64,000 nucleotides of DNA from contig NZ_CP144913.1 in NCBI RefSeq assembly GCF_037198315.1, forward strand, positions 62,001 through 126,000, in the 5' to 3' direction. The notes below the pieces were generated by a model. That model made no database searches, was not told where the DNA came from, and was given only the letters and a program-made list of their open reading frames with translations. Positions 23,455 to 31,015 of this stretch are shown here, piece by piece (position 1 is the stretch's first letter; each line of letters opens with the position of its first letter). This DNA is from Janibacter sp. A1S7 (GTDB lineage: Bacteria > Actinomycetota > Actinomycetes > Actinomycetales > Dermatophilaceae). The position numbers and the translations under genes are program-made.

Positions 23455-25152
23455 TCAGACGGTCGCGGGCTCGTCGTCGAGGTCGGTGACGGGGCTGCTC
23501 GTGGATGGGTCGTCCTCCGGGTCGAAGTCATCCGTCCGGCGGGCGATGACGTCGAAGTCGAAGGGCTCGCCGCGGGAGGCGAAGGTCATCCCCGCACAGA
23601 CGAGCGTCGAGACGGCGTAGGCCACCAGCGACCCGGACAGCGCGGCGTAGTCCGCGATGAGGCCGATGGCGAAGGGGGCGAGGGCGAGGGCGCCGATGGT
23701 GCCACCGATCGTGCCGACCTTCGGCCCGAAGAACCCGAAGAGCATCAGGCCGAGGACGACGCCGATCCCGACGACGCCGATCAGCTCGACGACCAGGTCC
23801 ATCCCGGTGGTGCGCGGCAGCCACCCGAAGCGGACCGGGAGGAAGGCAGCCAGGGCGAGCAGCACCGAGACGGTGAACGCCGAGTTGGTCACCTTCGTCC
23901 AGTAGAAGGACGCGATCACGGGGAAGACGAGGCAGCCCCAGAGCGCGCCGACGAAGACGAGCAGGTCGAGGATGCTCAGCTCCAGTGCCGCGAAGGAGAC
24001 CGCCGCTGCCGTGGCCAGGACCATCGTCAGACGCCCGATGAGCAGCATCGTGCGCGGGCTGACGGCGCGGCCACTGCGGCGGGCGGTCTGGCCGTAGATG
24101 TCGGTCATGACGATCGAGGACAGCGCGGCCAGGTCGGAGTCGGCCGTGGACGACAGCGAGCCGATGATCATCACGAAGAAGATGACGATGAGCGGGGTGG
24201 CCAGGTGGCTGGCGGCCAGCTGCGGCAGCAGGTTGTTCGGGTCGCCTCCGGCCGGCTGGACGCCGGCATAGAGGGCGAGGACGCCGAGCATGCCGACACC
24301 GATGACGGTGGCCCCGTAACCGATGGTCGCCGTGATGAAGGTCGGCTTGATCAGGTCCTCGCGCACCGCGAAGAGGCGCTGGGCGATCGTCTGGTTGCCG
24401 ATGGCGTAGGCGAGGACGGCCGCGATGTACGGGGCGCCCTGCATGAGGAAGGCCTCGGAGGAGAAGAAGTTCGACTGCTCCGGGGTGAGGTTGGTCGCGC
24501 CCTCACGCAGCAGATCGGTACCGCCCAGGAGGAAGAAGAAGGTCGGGACGAGGACGACGACGGCGCCGAGCATCGCGACGACCTGGGCGAAGTCGGTCAG
24601 CACCGAGGCGCGGAAGCCGGACCCGATCGTGTACAGCAGCACACCGCCGGCGATCGCGAAGACACCCTGGATGAAGGTCAGCGGCGAGAGCATCGCGATG
24701 AGCGCGCCACCGGCGATGAAGTTCGACATCAGCGAGATGACGCTGCCCAGGACGTTGGACCCGGCGAGCATCAGCTGGCTGGACCGTCCGTGACGCACGG
24801 CCATGACCTGGGCGAGCGTGTGGGCACGCGGCGCGACGGCGCGGATCCGCTTGCCGAAGGGGTAGATGAACAGGATCATCAACGCGCCCCACAGGCCGTA
24901 GTGGATCGGTCCGGAGATCCCGTACAGGTACCCGGAGGTGGCCGAGGCGTACATCGACGACGCCCAGATCCACGTGGCGGTCATCGAGGCGGCGGAGATG
25001 CCGAATCCGATGCCGTGACCGGCGGTCATGTAGTCGTCGGCGTTCTCGTCGTTGCCCCGGCTGATCTTGACGGACATGTACATCGTCAGTCCGTAGAAGA
25101 GGAGCAGAAGCAGGATGACGCTGACGATTCCCAAGGGCGGCTCGGTAGGCAT
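23455..25152 (-). CDS. Sodium:solute symporter family permease
   Basis: The 565-residue protein has about thirteen to fifteen membrane segments. Family features are the unwound first-segment region ADDYMTAGHGIGFGISAASMTATWIWASSMY (around 38-68), the long G-S-G-F-R-A-S-V-L-T-D-F-A-Q segment and SSTADSDLAALSSIVMTDIYG. The layout is close to urea/monocarboxylate-type SSS carriers, but the substrate is uncertain. The ATG at 25152 is preceded by AAGGAAGG; a much longer frame upstream crosses the regulatory gap and is unlikely to be translated. It forms an operon with the small protein. Confidence 0.88.
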   Translation of the reverse strand: MPTEPPLGIVSVILLLLLFYGLTMYMSVKISRGNDENADDYMTAGHGIGFGISAASMTATWIWASSMYASATSGYLYGISGPIHYGLWGALMILFIYPFGKRIRAVAPRAHTLAQVMAVRHGRSSQLMLAGSNVLGSVISLMSNFIAGGALIAMLSPLTFIQGVFAIAGGVLLYTIGSGFRASVLTDFAQVVAMLGAVVVLVPTFFFLLGGTDLLREGATNLTPEQSNFFSSEAFLMQGAPYIAAVLAYAIGNQTIAQRLFAVREDLIKPTFITATIGYGATVIGVGMLGVLALYAGVQPAGGDPNNLLPQLAASHLATPLIVIFFVMIIGSLSSTADSDLAALSSIVMTDIYGQTARRSGRAVSPRTMLLIGRLTMVLATAAAVSFAALELSILDLLVFVGALWGCLVFPVIASFYWTKVTNSAFTVSVLLALAAFLPVRFGWLPRTTGMDLVVELIGVVGIGVVLGLMLFGFFGPKVGTIGGTIGALALAPFAIGLIADYAALSGSLVAYAVSTLVCAGMTFASRGEPFDFDVIARRTDDFDPEDDPSTSSPVTDLDDEPATV

Positions 25153-25204
25153 GCCTTCCTTCCGGTGTGGTGTTGTCGGGTGTGGCATGCGGAACGTAAC
25201 CCGG

Positions 25205-25289
25205 ATGCATATGCATGGCCAATATCGGCAAACGCCCCCAAACTGCACGAGAAGCCGATGACACCAACGAAAAGTGCATGGACATGCAC
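25205..25289. promoter_or_regulatory. Pair of TGCAT-type palindromes upstream of the symporter
   Basis: ATGCATATGCAT (25205-25216) is a perfect 12-base palindrome, and GTGCATGGACATGCAC (25274-25289) has perfect 7-base arms with a 2-base spacer. Both contain the half-site TGCAT and lie in the 278-base gap between divergent genes, which is visibly richer in A/T than its surroundings. A dimeric regulator (GntR or LacI-like) may bind; no such gene is adjacent. Confidence 0.6.
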
Positions 25290-25430
25290 CCTGTGCAGTG
25301 TGTTGAACATCACGCGGGGTGGCCGCGCGACATCGCTCCCGACGCGGTTCGGTCCACCTGCCGACACGCCGTCGCGATATTCCACCCGGGGTGGTTGCGC
25401 GCGGGGCGGGATCCGGTTTGGCTGTGCCAC

Positions 25431-26339
25431 ATGAGTTACCAGCCGCCACCCCCGCCGCCCCCGCCCCCCGGCGGTCCTGGTCAGCCACCCCCTCCGGGCG
25501 GTCCCGCAGGACCACCGATGCCACCGCCCCCGGGCGGACCAGGAGGCGGTGGCATGCCGCCGCCCCCCGGTGGGTTCGGCGGCCCACCCCAGGGCCCGCC
25601 TCCCGGTGGCTACGGGGGACAGCCGCCCGGCGGCTACGGCGGCCGGCCCGGGTCGGACTTCAGCCCGCTCGAGGCCCTGTCCTACGGGTGGAAGCGATTC
25701 ACCGAGAACCTCGGGCCCTTCCTCGGGATGACGGTGCTGCTCTTCGTCGTCGGCCTCGGGCTCTCCTTCATCTCCGACGTGCTGCTGCAGACCGGGCCGA
25801 CCGTCACCGAAACGGACCCGATCACCGGGATGCCGTCCCAGGTCCACCAGCCGGGGGTCGGCGCCATTGCGGCCAGCGTCGTTCTCAGCATCGTCAGCGC
25901 GATCGTCCAGTTCGTCCTCGCCGCGGCAGTGATCCGTGCCGCGGTCGACGTGGTCGACACCGGCAGCGCGAGCATCGGCACGATGTTCACCCGGATCCCG
26001 TGGTTGCACCTGGTCCTCGCGGCCATCCTCGTGGCCCTGATGACCTTCGTCGGGATCATCCTGTGCATCATCCCGGGCATCATCGTCGCCTTCCTGCTGT
26101 CCTTCACCAACTTCGCCGTCATGGACGGCAACTCGGCCACGGACGCGATCGGGGCGAGCTTCAGGTTCACCAAGGCCAATGTCGGTCCGGTGCTGCTGCT
26201 CTTCCTGGTCTTCCTCGGACTCGGGATCCTGTCGGTGTGCACCCTCGGCCTCGGCTTCCTCGTCCTCGTCCCGGTGGGCTACATCGCGGTGGCCTACACG
26301 TGGCGGTCACTCCAGGGGCGTCGACCCGTCGGAGCCTGA
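25431..26339 (+). CDS. Pro/Gly-rich N-terminus membrane protein
   Basis: The 302-residue protein starts with about 72 residues of Pro/Gly repeats (runs of P, PPPGG, GGYGG), followed by a conserved-looking SPLEALSYGWKRFTENLGPFLG block and six hydrophobic segments. This matches actinobacterial integral membrane proteins with a proline-rich cytoplasmic tail, distantly like DUF975/glycerophosphodiester membrane domains. SFRFTKANVGPVLLLF repeats the theme of the entry helix. The role is unknown; the tail could bind SH3-like or WW-like partners. It ends at a strong hairpin. Confidence 0.75.
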   Translation: MSYQPPPPPPPPPGGPGQPPPPGGPAGPPMPPPPGGPGGGGMPPPPGGFGGPPQGPPPGGYGGQPPGGYGGRPGSDFSPLEALSYGWKRFTENLGPFLGMTVLLFVVGLGLSFISDVLLQTGPTVTETDPITGMPSQVHQPGVGAIAASVVLSIVSAIVQFVLAAAVIRAAVDVVDTGSASIGTMFTRIPWLHLVLAAILVALMTFVGIILCIIPGIIVAFLLSFTNFAVMDGNSATDAIGASFRFTKANVGPVLLLFLVFLGLGILSVCTLGLGFLVLVPVGYIAVAYTWRSLQGRRPVGA

Positions 26340-26349
26340 CCGGACACAC

Positions 26350-26390
26350 CGCAGCGCCGCGGCACGTCACTGACGTGCCGCGGCGCTGCG
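26350..26390. terminator. 20-bp perfect hairpin between convergent genes
   Basis: CGCAGCGCCGCGGCACGTCA (26350-26369) pairs perfectly with 26371-26390 across a single loop base; flanking CCGGA and TCCGG could extend the structure. It lies between the membrane protein gene and the convergent methyltransferase gene. Confidence 0.75.
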
Positions 26391-26418
26391 TCGTTCCGGA
26401 CGAAGGGGGTCGCTCGGC

Positions 26419-27027
26419 TCAGCGACCGAAGGTCGCCACGACGTACCCGCCGTCCTCGGCGAAGGGCTCGAGGGCCCACCCGCCCAGCAGTACCTGCCCG
26501 GTCAGGCCCGCGGCGGCCGCATCGGCCCGGAAGTCGGCGAACTCGTAGCCACGTTCCGCCCCGAAACCGATGACGACGCGACCGTCCTCGTCGAGGTGCT
26601 CCGCGAAGCGGGCGAGCACGTCGCCGCGGGTGCTCGGTGCGAGGAAGGTCATGACGTTGCCCGCACAGACGATGACGTCGAAGAGCTGACGCTGGCCCCC
26701 GTCGCCCTGCAGGTCCAGGACGGCGAGGTCGCTGACCACCCATCGCGGGCCGGGGTGGTCCTCCTCGGCGGCGGCGATGAGGGCGGGGTCGACGTCGGCC
26801 CCGGTCACGTCGTGGCCCAGCTCGTGCAGTCGGCCGCCGACTCGGCCCGGGCCGCAGCCGGCGTCGAGGACGCGCGCGCCACGCGCGATCATCGCGTCGA
26901 CGAGCCGCGCCTCGCCGTGCAGGTCGTCGCCGCGAGCGGCCATCTCCCGGAACCGCTCGATGTACCACTGGGAGTGGTTCGGATCCTCCGCGACGATCCG
27001 CATCCATTGGCTTGTCTCAGGCACCAT
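26419..27027 (-). CDS. Class I SAM-dependent methyltransferase
   Basis: The 202-residue Rossmann methyltransferase has motif I V-L-D-A-G-C-G-P-G-R at residues 53-62, an acidic strand end V-T-G-A-D-V-D-P and motif FDVIVCAGNVMTFL. The substrate is unknown. The ATG at 27027 is 6 bases from a TATCGT hexamer, fitting a leaderless mRNA. It converges on the hairpin at 26350-26390. Confidence 0.87.
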   Translation of the reverse strand: MVPETSQWMRIVAEDPNHSQWYIERFREMAARGDDLHGEARLVDAMIARGARVLDAGCGPGRVGGRLHELGHDVTGADVDPALIAAAEEDHPGPRWVVSDLAVLDLQGDGGQRQLFDVIVCAGNVMTFLAPSTRGDVLARFAEHLDEDGRVVIGFGAERGYEFADFRADAAAAGLTGQVLLGGWALEPFAEDGGYVVATFGR

Positions 27028-27033
27028 GCCCCC

Positions 27034-27039
27034 ACGATA
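27034..27039 (-). promoter_or_regulatory. Leaderless promoter hexamer of the methyltransferase gene
   Basis: TATCGT on the minus strand ends 6 bases before the ATG at 27027. Confidence 0.5.
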
Positions 27040-27098
27040 GGAGAGCGCCCGTCGTCCGCGACCGGAGCACGTCCGCGTCCGCAGGGTTCTGCGGGTCC

Positions 27099-27364
27099 TC
27101 AGGCGCCACCCGCTCGCTCCTGCATCTGCAGCACGCGCGGGAAGAGCACGTGGTTCTCCTGGTGGACGTGCTCGTGCACGTCCTGCTCCAGCTCCGCCGG
27201 GCCGGGAAGACCGCCCGCTCCTCGCGCGTCATGTGCGGCTCGAGCTCGGCGACGACCCGGCCGTAGACCTCCTGCACCTCGCCGAGCTCGGGGTGGCGGT
27301 CCCCGTGCACGCCGGCGGCCTCGGTGACCAGCTCACCGAGCGTTGCGGTGGTGGCGACGGCCAT
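27099..27364 (-). pseudogene. Remnant of a Ric/ScdA-type hemerythrin iron-sulfur repair gene
   Basis: From the ATG at 27364 (after AAGGGAAG) the frame reads GVHGDRHPELGEVQEVYGRV and ELEPHMTREERAVFPA, typical of the second helix of di-iron repair proteins. It then shifts out of frame near 27190-27200. One reading frame over, ELEQDVHEHVHQENHVLFPR continues to a stop at 27099, which is the last helix with its His ligands. The ScdA N-domain, first helix and the stretch between these two helices are missing (about 50 residues expected there). Two deletions plus a frameshift make a functional di-iron site very unlikely. Confidence 0.75.
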
Positions 27365-27391
27365 GGTGGGTCTTCCCTTCGTCGTGGGGCG

Positions 27392-27805
27392 TCACGCGGT
27401 GGGGCCCCGGCGGTGGACGTCGACCGCCGGGGTGGCGGCCAGCGTCGTGGTGAGTGTGCTGCGGGCGCGGGTCCACGCCTCGTGCAGGGCGCAGGTTCGT
27501 CCGTGACCGCACGCGCGGTCCTCGGCGACGCAGCGCCCGTTGGCGGTCGGTCCGTCGATGGCTTCGATGACGTCGAGCACGCTGGCCCGGCCCGCGGAGT
27601 CGGTGAGCGAGTAGCCGCCGGTCGGGCCGGGGGTGGAGCGGACCCAGCCGGCCTTGACCAGCGGACCCACCACCTGGGCGACGAAGCCGGGGGTCGCGTC
27701 CAGCGCCTCACCCAGCTCGGGAGCCTTGAGTCGGGCGTCCCTCGGCGACAGGGCCGCGATCGCCTGGACGGCAAGCTCGGCCCGGCGGGTGACCTCTAGT
27801 CTCAT
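27392..27805 (-). CDS. Rrf2-family regulator, NsrR-like
   Basis: The 137-residue protein has a winged helix (residues 1-75; R-L-E-V-T-R-R-A-E-L-A-V-Q-A, G-P-T-G-G-Y-S-L wing) and cysteines at 92, 99 and 105, close to the cluster ligands of NO-sensing NsrR. Members bind an iron-sulfur cluster and release DNA when it reacts with NO. The gene precedes a decayed NO-repair gene by 27 bases, which supports an NsrR-type role. The ATG at 27805 is 6 bases from a TAGTCT hexamer covered by a palindrome. Confidence 0.85.
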   Translation of the reverse strand: MRLEVTRRAELAVQAIAALSPRDARLKAPELGEALDATPGFVAQVVGPLVKAGWVRSTPGPTGGYSLTDSAGRASVLDVIEAIDGPTANGRCVAEDRACGHGRTCALHEAWTRARSTLTTTLAATPAVDVHRRGPTA

Positions 27806-27811
27806 AGTGGG

Positions 27812-27827
27812 AGACTAATGAATTAGT
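27812..27827 (-). promoter_or_regulatory. Leaderless promoter and Rrf2 operator
   Basis: TAGTCT (27812-27817, minus strand) ends 6 bases before the ATG. ACTAATGAATTAGT (27814-27827) is a palindrome with perfect 6-bp arms and a 2-base spacer that overlaps the hexamer, suggesting autorepression. The stop codon of the upstream gene lies inside it. Confidence 0.6.
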
Positions 27828-28428
27828 CCGGGGGTGGGAAGAGCTCCTCGCCGACGGGGGTACCGCGCGGCGGGCCGAGCGGATCACCCCGCCCCAGTGG
27901 CCACTCGTTCATCACGTGGCACCGATCGGACTCCCACCACGCGAGCTGCAGGTGCGTGAGGGTGCACACCGCCGGGAGGACCTCGTCGAGCAGTCGACGG
28001 GTGCTCTCGAGGGACACTGTCGGCGAGGCCGCGTCGAGCGTGAGGTGCGGGTCCACGCGGGGCCCGAACCTCCCTTCGTACGGCGGGAGGTCCGGGAAGG
28101 CGGCGACCAGCGTCTCGGTCAGGGCGCGAAGGGGGCCGTCCGGCTCGGGCCGCAGGTGGATGACCCCGTTGCGGAACTGCCCGAGATCGGCCAGCCGGAT
28201 CGGCATCGTCGCGGTCGCCGCCGCGATCCGCGCCACCTCGGTGAGGTCGGGGGCGGTCGGAGCCGGGGCGAAGGGGGCCAGCGCCGTGATGTGCGCGTGG
28301 CCGAATCGTGGGTCGGCGGAGACGAACCCGGTGTCGTAGAAGCGGGTGCGCTCGCGGACCCAGTCCTCCAACGCAGGCACGGGGAGCTGCAGCACGGTGT
28401 GGCCGGTCACGGGGCGACTCTGCCTCAT
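27823..28428 (-). CDS. 2'-5' RNA ligase/cyclic phosphodiesterase-like protein
   Basis: The 201-residue protein has the two H-x-T motifs of the 2H phosphoesterase fold: HAHITALAPF (about 44-53) and DPHLTLDAA (about 127-135). Such enzymes open 2',3'-cyclic phosphates or act on nucleotide ligands. LRALTETLVAAFPDLPPYEGRF lies between them, as usual. The stop overlaps the operator of the Rrf2 gene downstream. The start is the first in-frame ATG in a GC-rich stretch without a clear ribosome site. Confidence 0.82.
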   Translation of the reverse strand: MRQSRPVTGHTVLQLPVPALEDWVRERTRFYDTGFVSADPRFGHAHITALAPFAPAPTAPDLTEVARIAAATATMPIRLADLGQFRNGVIHLRPEPDGPLRALTETLVAAFPDLPPYEGRFGPRVDPHLTLDAASPTVSLESTRRLLDEVLPAVCTLTHLQLAWWESDRCHVMNEWPLGRGDPLGPPRGTPVGEELFPPPD

Positions 28429-28460
28429 CCCGGCGCCGGCCGGTCGACCGGTTCGAGGTG

Positions 28461-28486
28461 GATTCGCGCGCTCCGGCGCGCGAATC
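28461..28486 (-). terminator. 11-bp hairpin after the DUF2177 gene
   Basis: GATTCGCGCGC (28461-28471) pairs perfectly with GCGCGCGAATC (28476-28486) around a TCCG loop, about 75 bases beyond the stop of the leftward membrane protein gene. Confidence 0.6.
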
Positions 28487-28561
28487 GTCGACCCGCAGGG
28501 ACCAGCTCGCCGGCAGGAGAGTCGGTCGCCACGTGGGCGGCCGGGCGAGTGGCCCCGGTCC

Positions 28562-29005
28562 TCAGCGCCGTGCGGCCCGGCGGGACCGTGACACGGCCGT
28601 CGCGGCCGCAGCCGCGCTGGAGGTGGCGAGGGTCCCCCAGGCCATGTCGAGAGGCACGATCCCCGCGGGGTAGCCCTCGAGGACGGCCAGTCCGGTCAGG
28701 TTGAAGGCCGCGTACGCGACGACGCCCAGGACGGCCCCCTGGATGGCGGCGATGCGGATGCTGCTCCCACGCAGGCCCGGGGCGGTCGCGAAGTAGGTGA
28801 TACCGAGGGTGTAGATGAGGTAGAACGCTGCAGCTGCAGGAGGGTTCGCAGGGTCGGCGAGCAGCGAGCCGAAGGCGCGCTCGTAGTGGCCCTTGGCGAT
28901 GATGCCGAGCCAGAGGCCGTCGAGGACGCCGAAGGCGGCCGCAGTCACGACCCAGCTCGCGAGCCAGCGGCCCGCGCCCAGTGGGGGACTCGTCGGATGG
29001 GTCAT
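28562..29005 (-). CDS. DUF2177 family membrane protein
   Basis: The 147-residue protein has four hydrophobic segments with the family markers F-G-V-L-D-G-L-W-L-G in segment 1, H-Y-E-R-A-F-G-S-L-L in the first loop, FYLIYTLGITYFA, AAFNLTGLAVLEGYP and D-M-A-W-G-T. The function of DUF2177 proteins is not known. It is read divergently from the PspC gene across a 146-base gap in which I see no other feature. Confidence 0.85.
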   Translation of the reverse strand: MTHPTSPPLGAGRWLASWVVTAAAFGVLDGLWLGIIAKGHYERAFGSLLADPANPPAAAAFYLIYTLGITYFATAPGLRGSSIRIAAIQGAVLGVVAYAAFNLTGLAVLEGYPAGIVPLDMAWGTLATSSAAAAATAVSRSRRAARR

Positions 29006-29151
29006 CGGGGCCTCCCGCTCATGGGTGCTGGCGTTGGTGCTCGACCGGCCGATCCAGAGGTGTCCGACCCTTGTCGAAGGTTAGCCGAAGCCTGCCGGGT
29101 GATGGTCCGGCTGTCGCGCATGATCTGTGGGGGTGCGGGTAGGTCAGACGC

Positions 29152-29337
29152 ATGTCACGTCAACTCGCACGTCCGCGCAACGGCAAGTGGATCGCCGGTG
29201 TCTGTGCCGGCCTGGCCGACCGGTTCGGCCTGCCGCGCTTCCTGGTGCGCCTCGGCTTCGTCATCTTCGGCATCGTCGGGGTGGGGGAGCTGGTCTACAT
29301 CGGGTTGTGGATCCTGATGCCGAAGTCCGACCTGTAG
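29152..29337 (+). CDS. PspC-domain membrane protein
   Basis: The 61-residue protein is a single PspC domain: basic N-terminus (QLARPRNGKWIAGVCAGLAD), R-F-G-L-P-R-F-L-V-R-L-G-F and one hydrophobic segment ending W-I-L-M-P-K. Related proteins sense envelope stress or dock cytosolic partners to the membrane. It is a solo domain without a kinase. Confidence 0.88.
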   Translation: MSRQLARPRNGKWIAGVCAGLADRFGLPRFLVRLGFVIFGIVGVGELVYIGLWILMPKSDL

Positions 29338-29347
29338 CCGCGCCATC

Positions 29348-29379
29348 CCCTTCGCAGGAGCCCAGGCCGGTGCGAAGGG
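29348..29379 (+). terminator. 9-bp hairpin after the PspC gene
   Basis: CCCTTCGCA (29348-29356) pairs with TGCGAAGGG (29371-29379), loop 14 bases, beginning 10 bases after the stop codon. Confidence 0.55.
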
Positions 29380-29391
29380 CGGGGGTCGTCA

Positions 29392-29416
29392 GTCCGCAAG
29401 AGCCTGCGCAGTTGCG
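29392..29416. repeat. Dispersed intergenic repeat, copy 2
   Basis: GTCCGCAAGAGCCTGCGCAG followed by TTGCG is nearly identical to 11285-11309 and can fold through CGCAA/TTGCG. It sits in a 338-base gap (29338-29675) that otherwise holds only the hairpins listed. Confidence 0.6.
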
Positions 29417-29577
29417 AGCGTGGGGCGGCTGGTGCGTGGGTGTGCCCACTGCGCCTTGAGGTGCTCACCCGGGCGTCCATGACGTCGTCGGTCGAGGGCG
29501 AGCGTCGCCGGACACGTCGGACTGGGTCGCTGGTGGCGCCGCCACCCGCACGGCCGACCGCCCGCGAGGTATGACAA

Positions 29578-29602
29578 AGGACCGTCACACGGTGACGGTC
29601 CT
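29578..29602 (-). terminator. Hairpin with short T-tract after the 65-residue gene
   Basis: AGGACCGTCAC (29578-29588) pairs with GTGACGGTCCT (29592-29602), loop ACG. On the minus strand the stem runs into TTTGT, a plausible intrinsic terminator. A second stem (GGTCCGAC/GTCGGACC, 29647-29668) lies right after the stop codon. Confidence 0.7.
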
Positions 29603-29675
29603 GGAGAAGGGCGGGCGCGCAGCGCCCGGGGAGGGAGTTGGTCGCGGGTCCGACGACGCTGTCGGACCGCGCGAC

Positions 29676-29873
29676 TCAGTTGCGGGACTGGATCGTGGCG
29701 GGGACGTACATGTTGGCGCCGCGACGGAGAGTGTCGACGATGCCCGCGAGGCCCAGCTCGTTCAGCGCGACACGCTCGGTGCCGGGGGTGAGGTAGCGAC
29801 CGGCGACCCACCACGGGGACAGGCCCGCGACGAGGAGGACGGCCAGGACGGTGATGGTTGCGAGGATGCTCAT
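29676..29873 (-). CDS. Small membrane protein of unknown function
   Basis: The 65-residue product has one hydrophobic N-terminal helix (about residues 2-19, ending GLSPWW) and a polar tail VAGRYLTPGTERVALNELGL with an RRG near the end. I do not recognise the family. Reality is supported by two hairpins after its stop, an oriented T-tract and a GATACT hexamer 6 bases before the ATG. It is divergent from the LysR gene, an arrangement in which the LysR protein often controls the partner. Confidence 0.55.
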   Translation of the reverse strand: MSILATITVLAVLLVAGLSPWWVAGRYLTPGTERVALNELGLAGIVDTLRRGANMYVPATIQSRN

Positions 29874-29942
29874 GGCTCAAGTATCGCGAAGATTTTCAAC
29901 AACCACAAGCAACGCTTTCCACATGAACATAAGCCTTTGCCA

Positions 29943-29948
29943 TATGGT
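29943..29948 (+). promoter_or_regulatory. TANNNT hexamer before the LysR gene
   Basis: TATGGT ends 6 bases before the ATG at 29955. The 81-base divergent gap is unusually A/T-rich and should also hold LysR binding sites. Confidence 0.45.
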
Positions 29949-29954
29949 TGGCGG

Positions 29955-30860
29955 ATGATCGACCTGCACCGTCTGTCCATCTGGCGAGCCGTGGTCGCGA
30001 GTGGTTCCGTCAGCGGCGCTGCGGCCAACCTCGGCTTCACGCCGGCGACCGTCAGCCAGCACATCATCGCGCTGCAGACGGCCGTCGGGCTCCCGCTCTA
30101 CGAGCGGCGTGGGCGGGGCATCGAGCCCACGGCGGTCGGGGAGCGGTTGGCCCGGGAGTCGACGGAGGTCTTCGAGAGCGTGGGGCGTCTGGAAGCCTTC
30201 ATCGAGGACCTGCACGCGGGGCCGACGCCCACCCTGTCGATCGGATCCTTCGCGTCGGCCGCCCGGGCCTGGCTGCCGGGAGTCGTCGCTGACCTGACGA
30301 AGGAGTTCCCCGAGGTGCAGTGGGCGATCGACATCCACACCCCCGAAGCGCCGCCGGGATACCGCACCCGCGACATCGAGATCGACGAAGAGGTCCCCGC
30401 TGACCTGCCGCGCACGCTCACCGGCTATCGCCGGCGGGAGTTGACCGTCGACGACTTCGGTGTCGTCGTCGCGGCCGACCACCCGCTCGCGGGCTCGGTC
30501 GAGGTCAGGGCCGCGGACCTGCGCGACGAGTCGTGGATCGACCACGACATGTACGACCGCACCTCCGGGCGGGTCGTTCGGGATGCCTGTCACGCCGCGG
30601 GCTTCGAGCCGCGGTACGTCGCGCGTTCCGACGACCACAACGTCGCCCTGGCGATGGTCGCCGCCGGTGTCGGCATCGCGATGATCCCGAGGCTGGCGAA
30701 GGGGGAGGTGCCCTTCCACGTGCACTCCGCCCCGGTCGTCGACCCGGCCCCGCTGCGCCGAGTGACGATGCACGTGCGCGACACCAGTGCCCACCTCGAC
30801 TACGTGCACCGTGCCGTGGAGCTCATCGAGGAACGCGCCGGGGTCGCCGATCCCGAGTAG
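29955..30860 (+). CDS. LysR-family transcriptional regulator
   Basis: The 301-residue protein has the LysR winged helix (residues 2-60: RLSIWRAVVASGSVSGAAANLGFT, VSQHIIALQTAVGLPLYERRG) and a two-lobe effector domain (SIGSFASAARAWLPG, then VVAADHPLAG and VAAGVGIAMIPRLA). It could regulate the divergent 65-residue gene or the purine permease downstream; the inducer is unknown. A longer upstream frame exists but lacks LysR sequence, so the ATG at 29955 is preferred. Confidence 0.9.
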   Translation: MIDLHRLSIWRAVVASGSVSGAAANLGFTPATVSQHIIALQTAVGLPLYERRGRGIEPTAVGERLARESTEVFESVGRLEAFIEDLHAGPTPTLSIGSFASAARAWLPGVVADLTKEFPEVQWAIDIHTPEAPPGYRTRDIEIDEEVPADLPRTLTGYRRRELTVDDFGVVVAADHPLAGSVEVRAADLRDESWIDHDMYDRTSGRVVRDACHAAGFEPRYVARSDDHNVALAMVAAGVGIAMIPRLAKGEVPFHVHSAPVVDPAPLRRVTMHVRDTSAHLDYVHRAVELIEERAGVADPE

Positions 30861-30873
30861 GACCGGCCACTGC

Positions 30874-30894
30874 GGGCCGTGCGCTCGACGGCCC
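30874..30894 (+). terminator. 7-bp hairpin after the LysR gene
   Basis: GGGCCGT (30874-30880) pairs with ACGGCCC (30888-30894) across a 7-base loop, 13 bases after the stop. Confidence 0.45.
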
Positions 30895-31015
30895 ACGACT
30901 GCTCCGCCTGTTGTCACCTTGCGCCTCGACCGGCGTCGTCTCGTGTCACTTCCTGCTCTGGTCACCCACGGTGCGGCTGCCAAGGATGAGTGGAGCCAAT
31001 CCGGAAGGAAATGCA

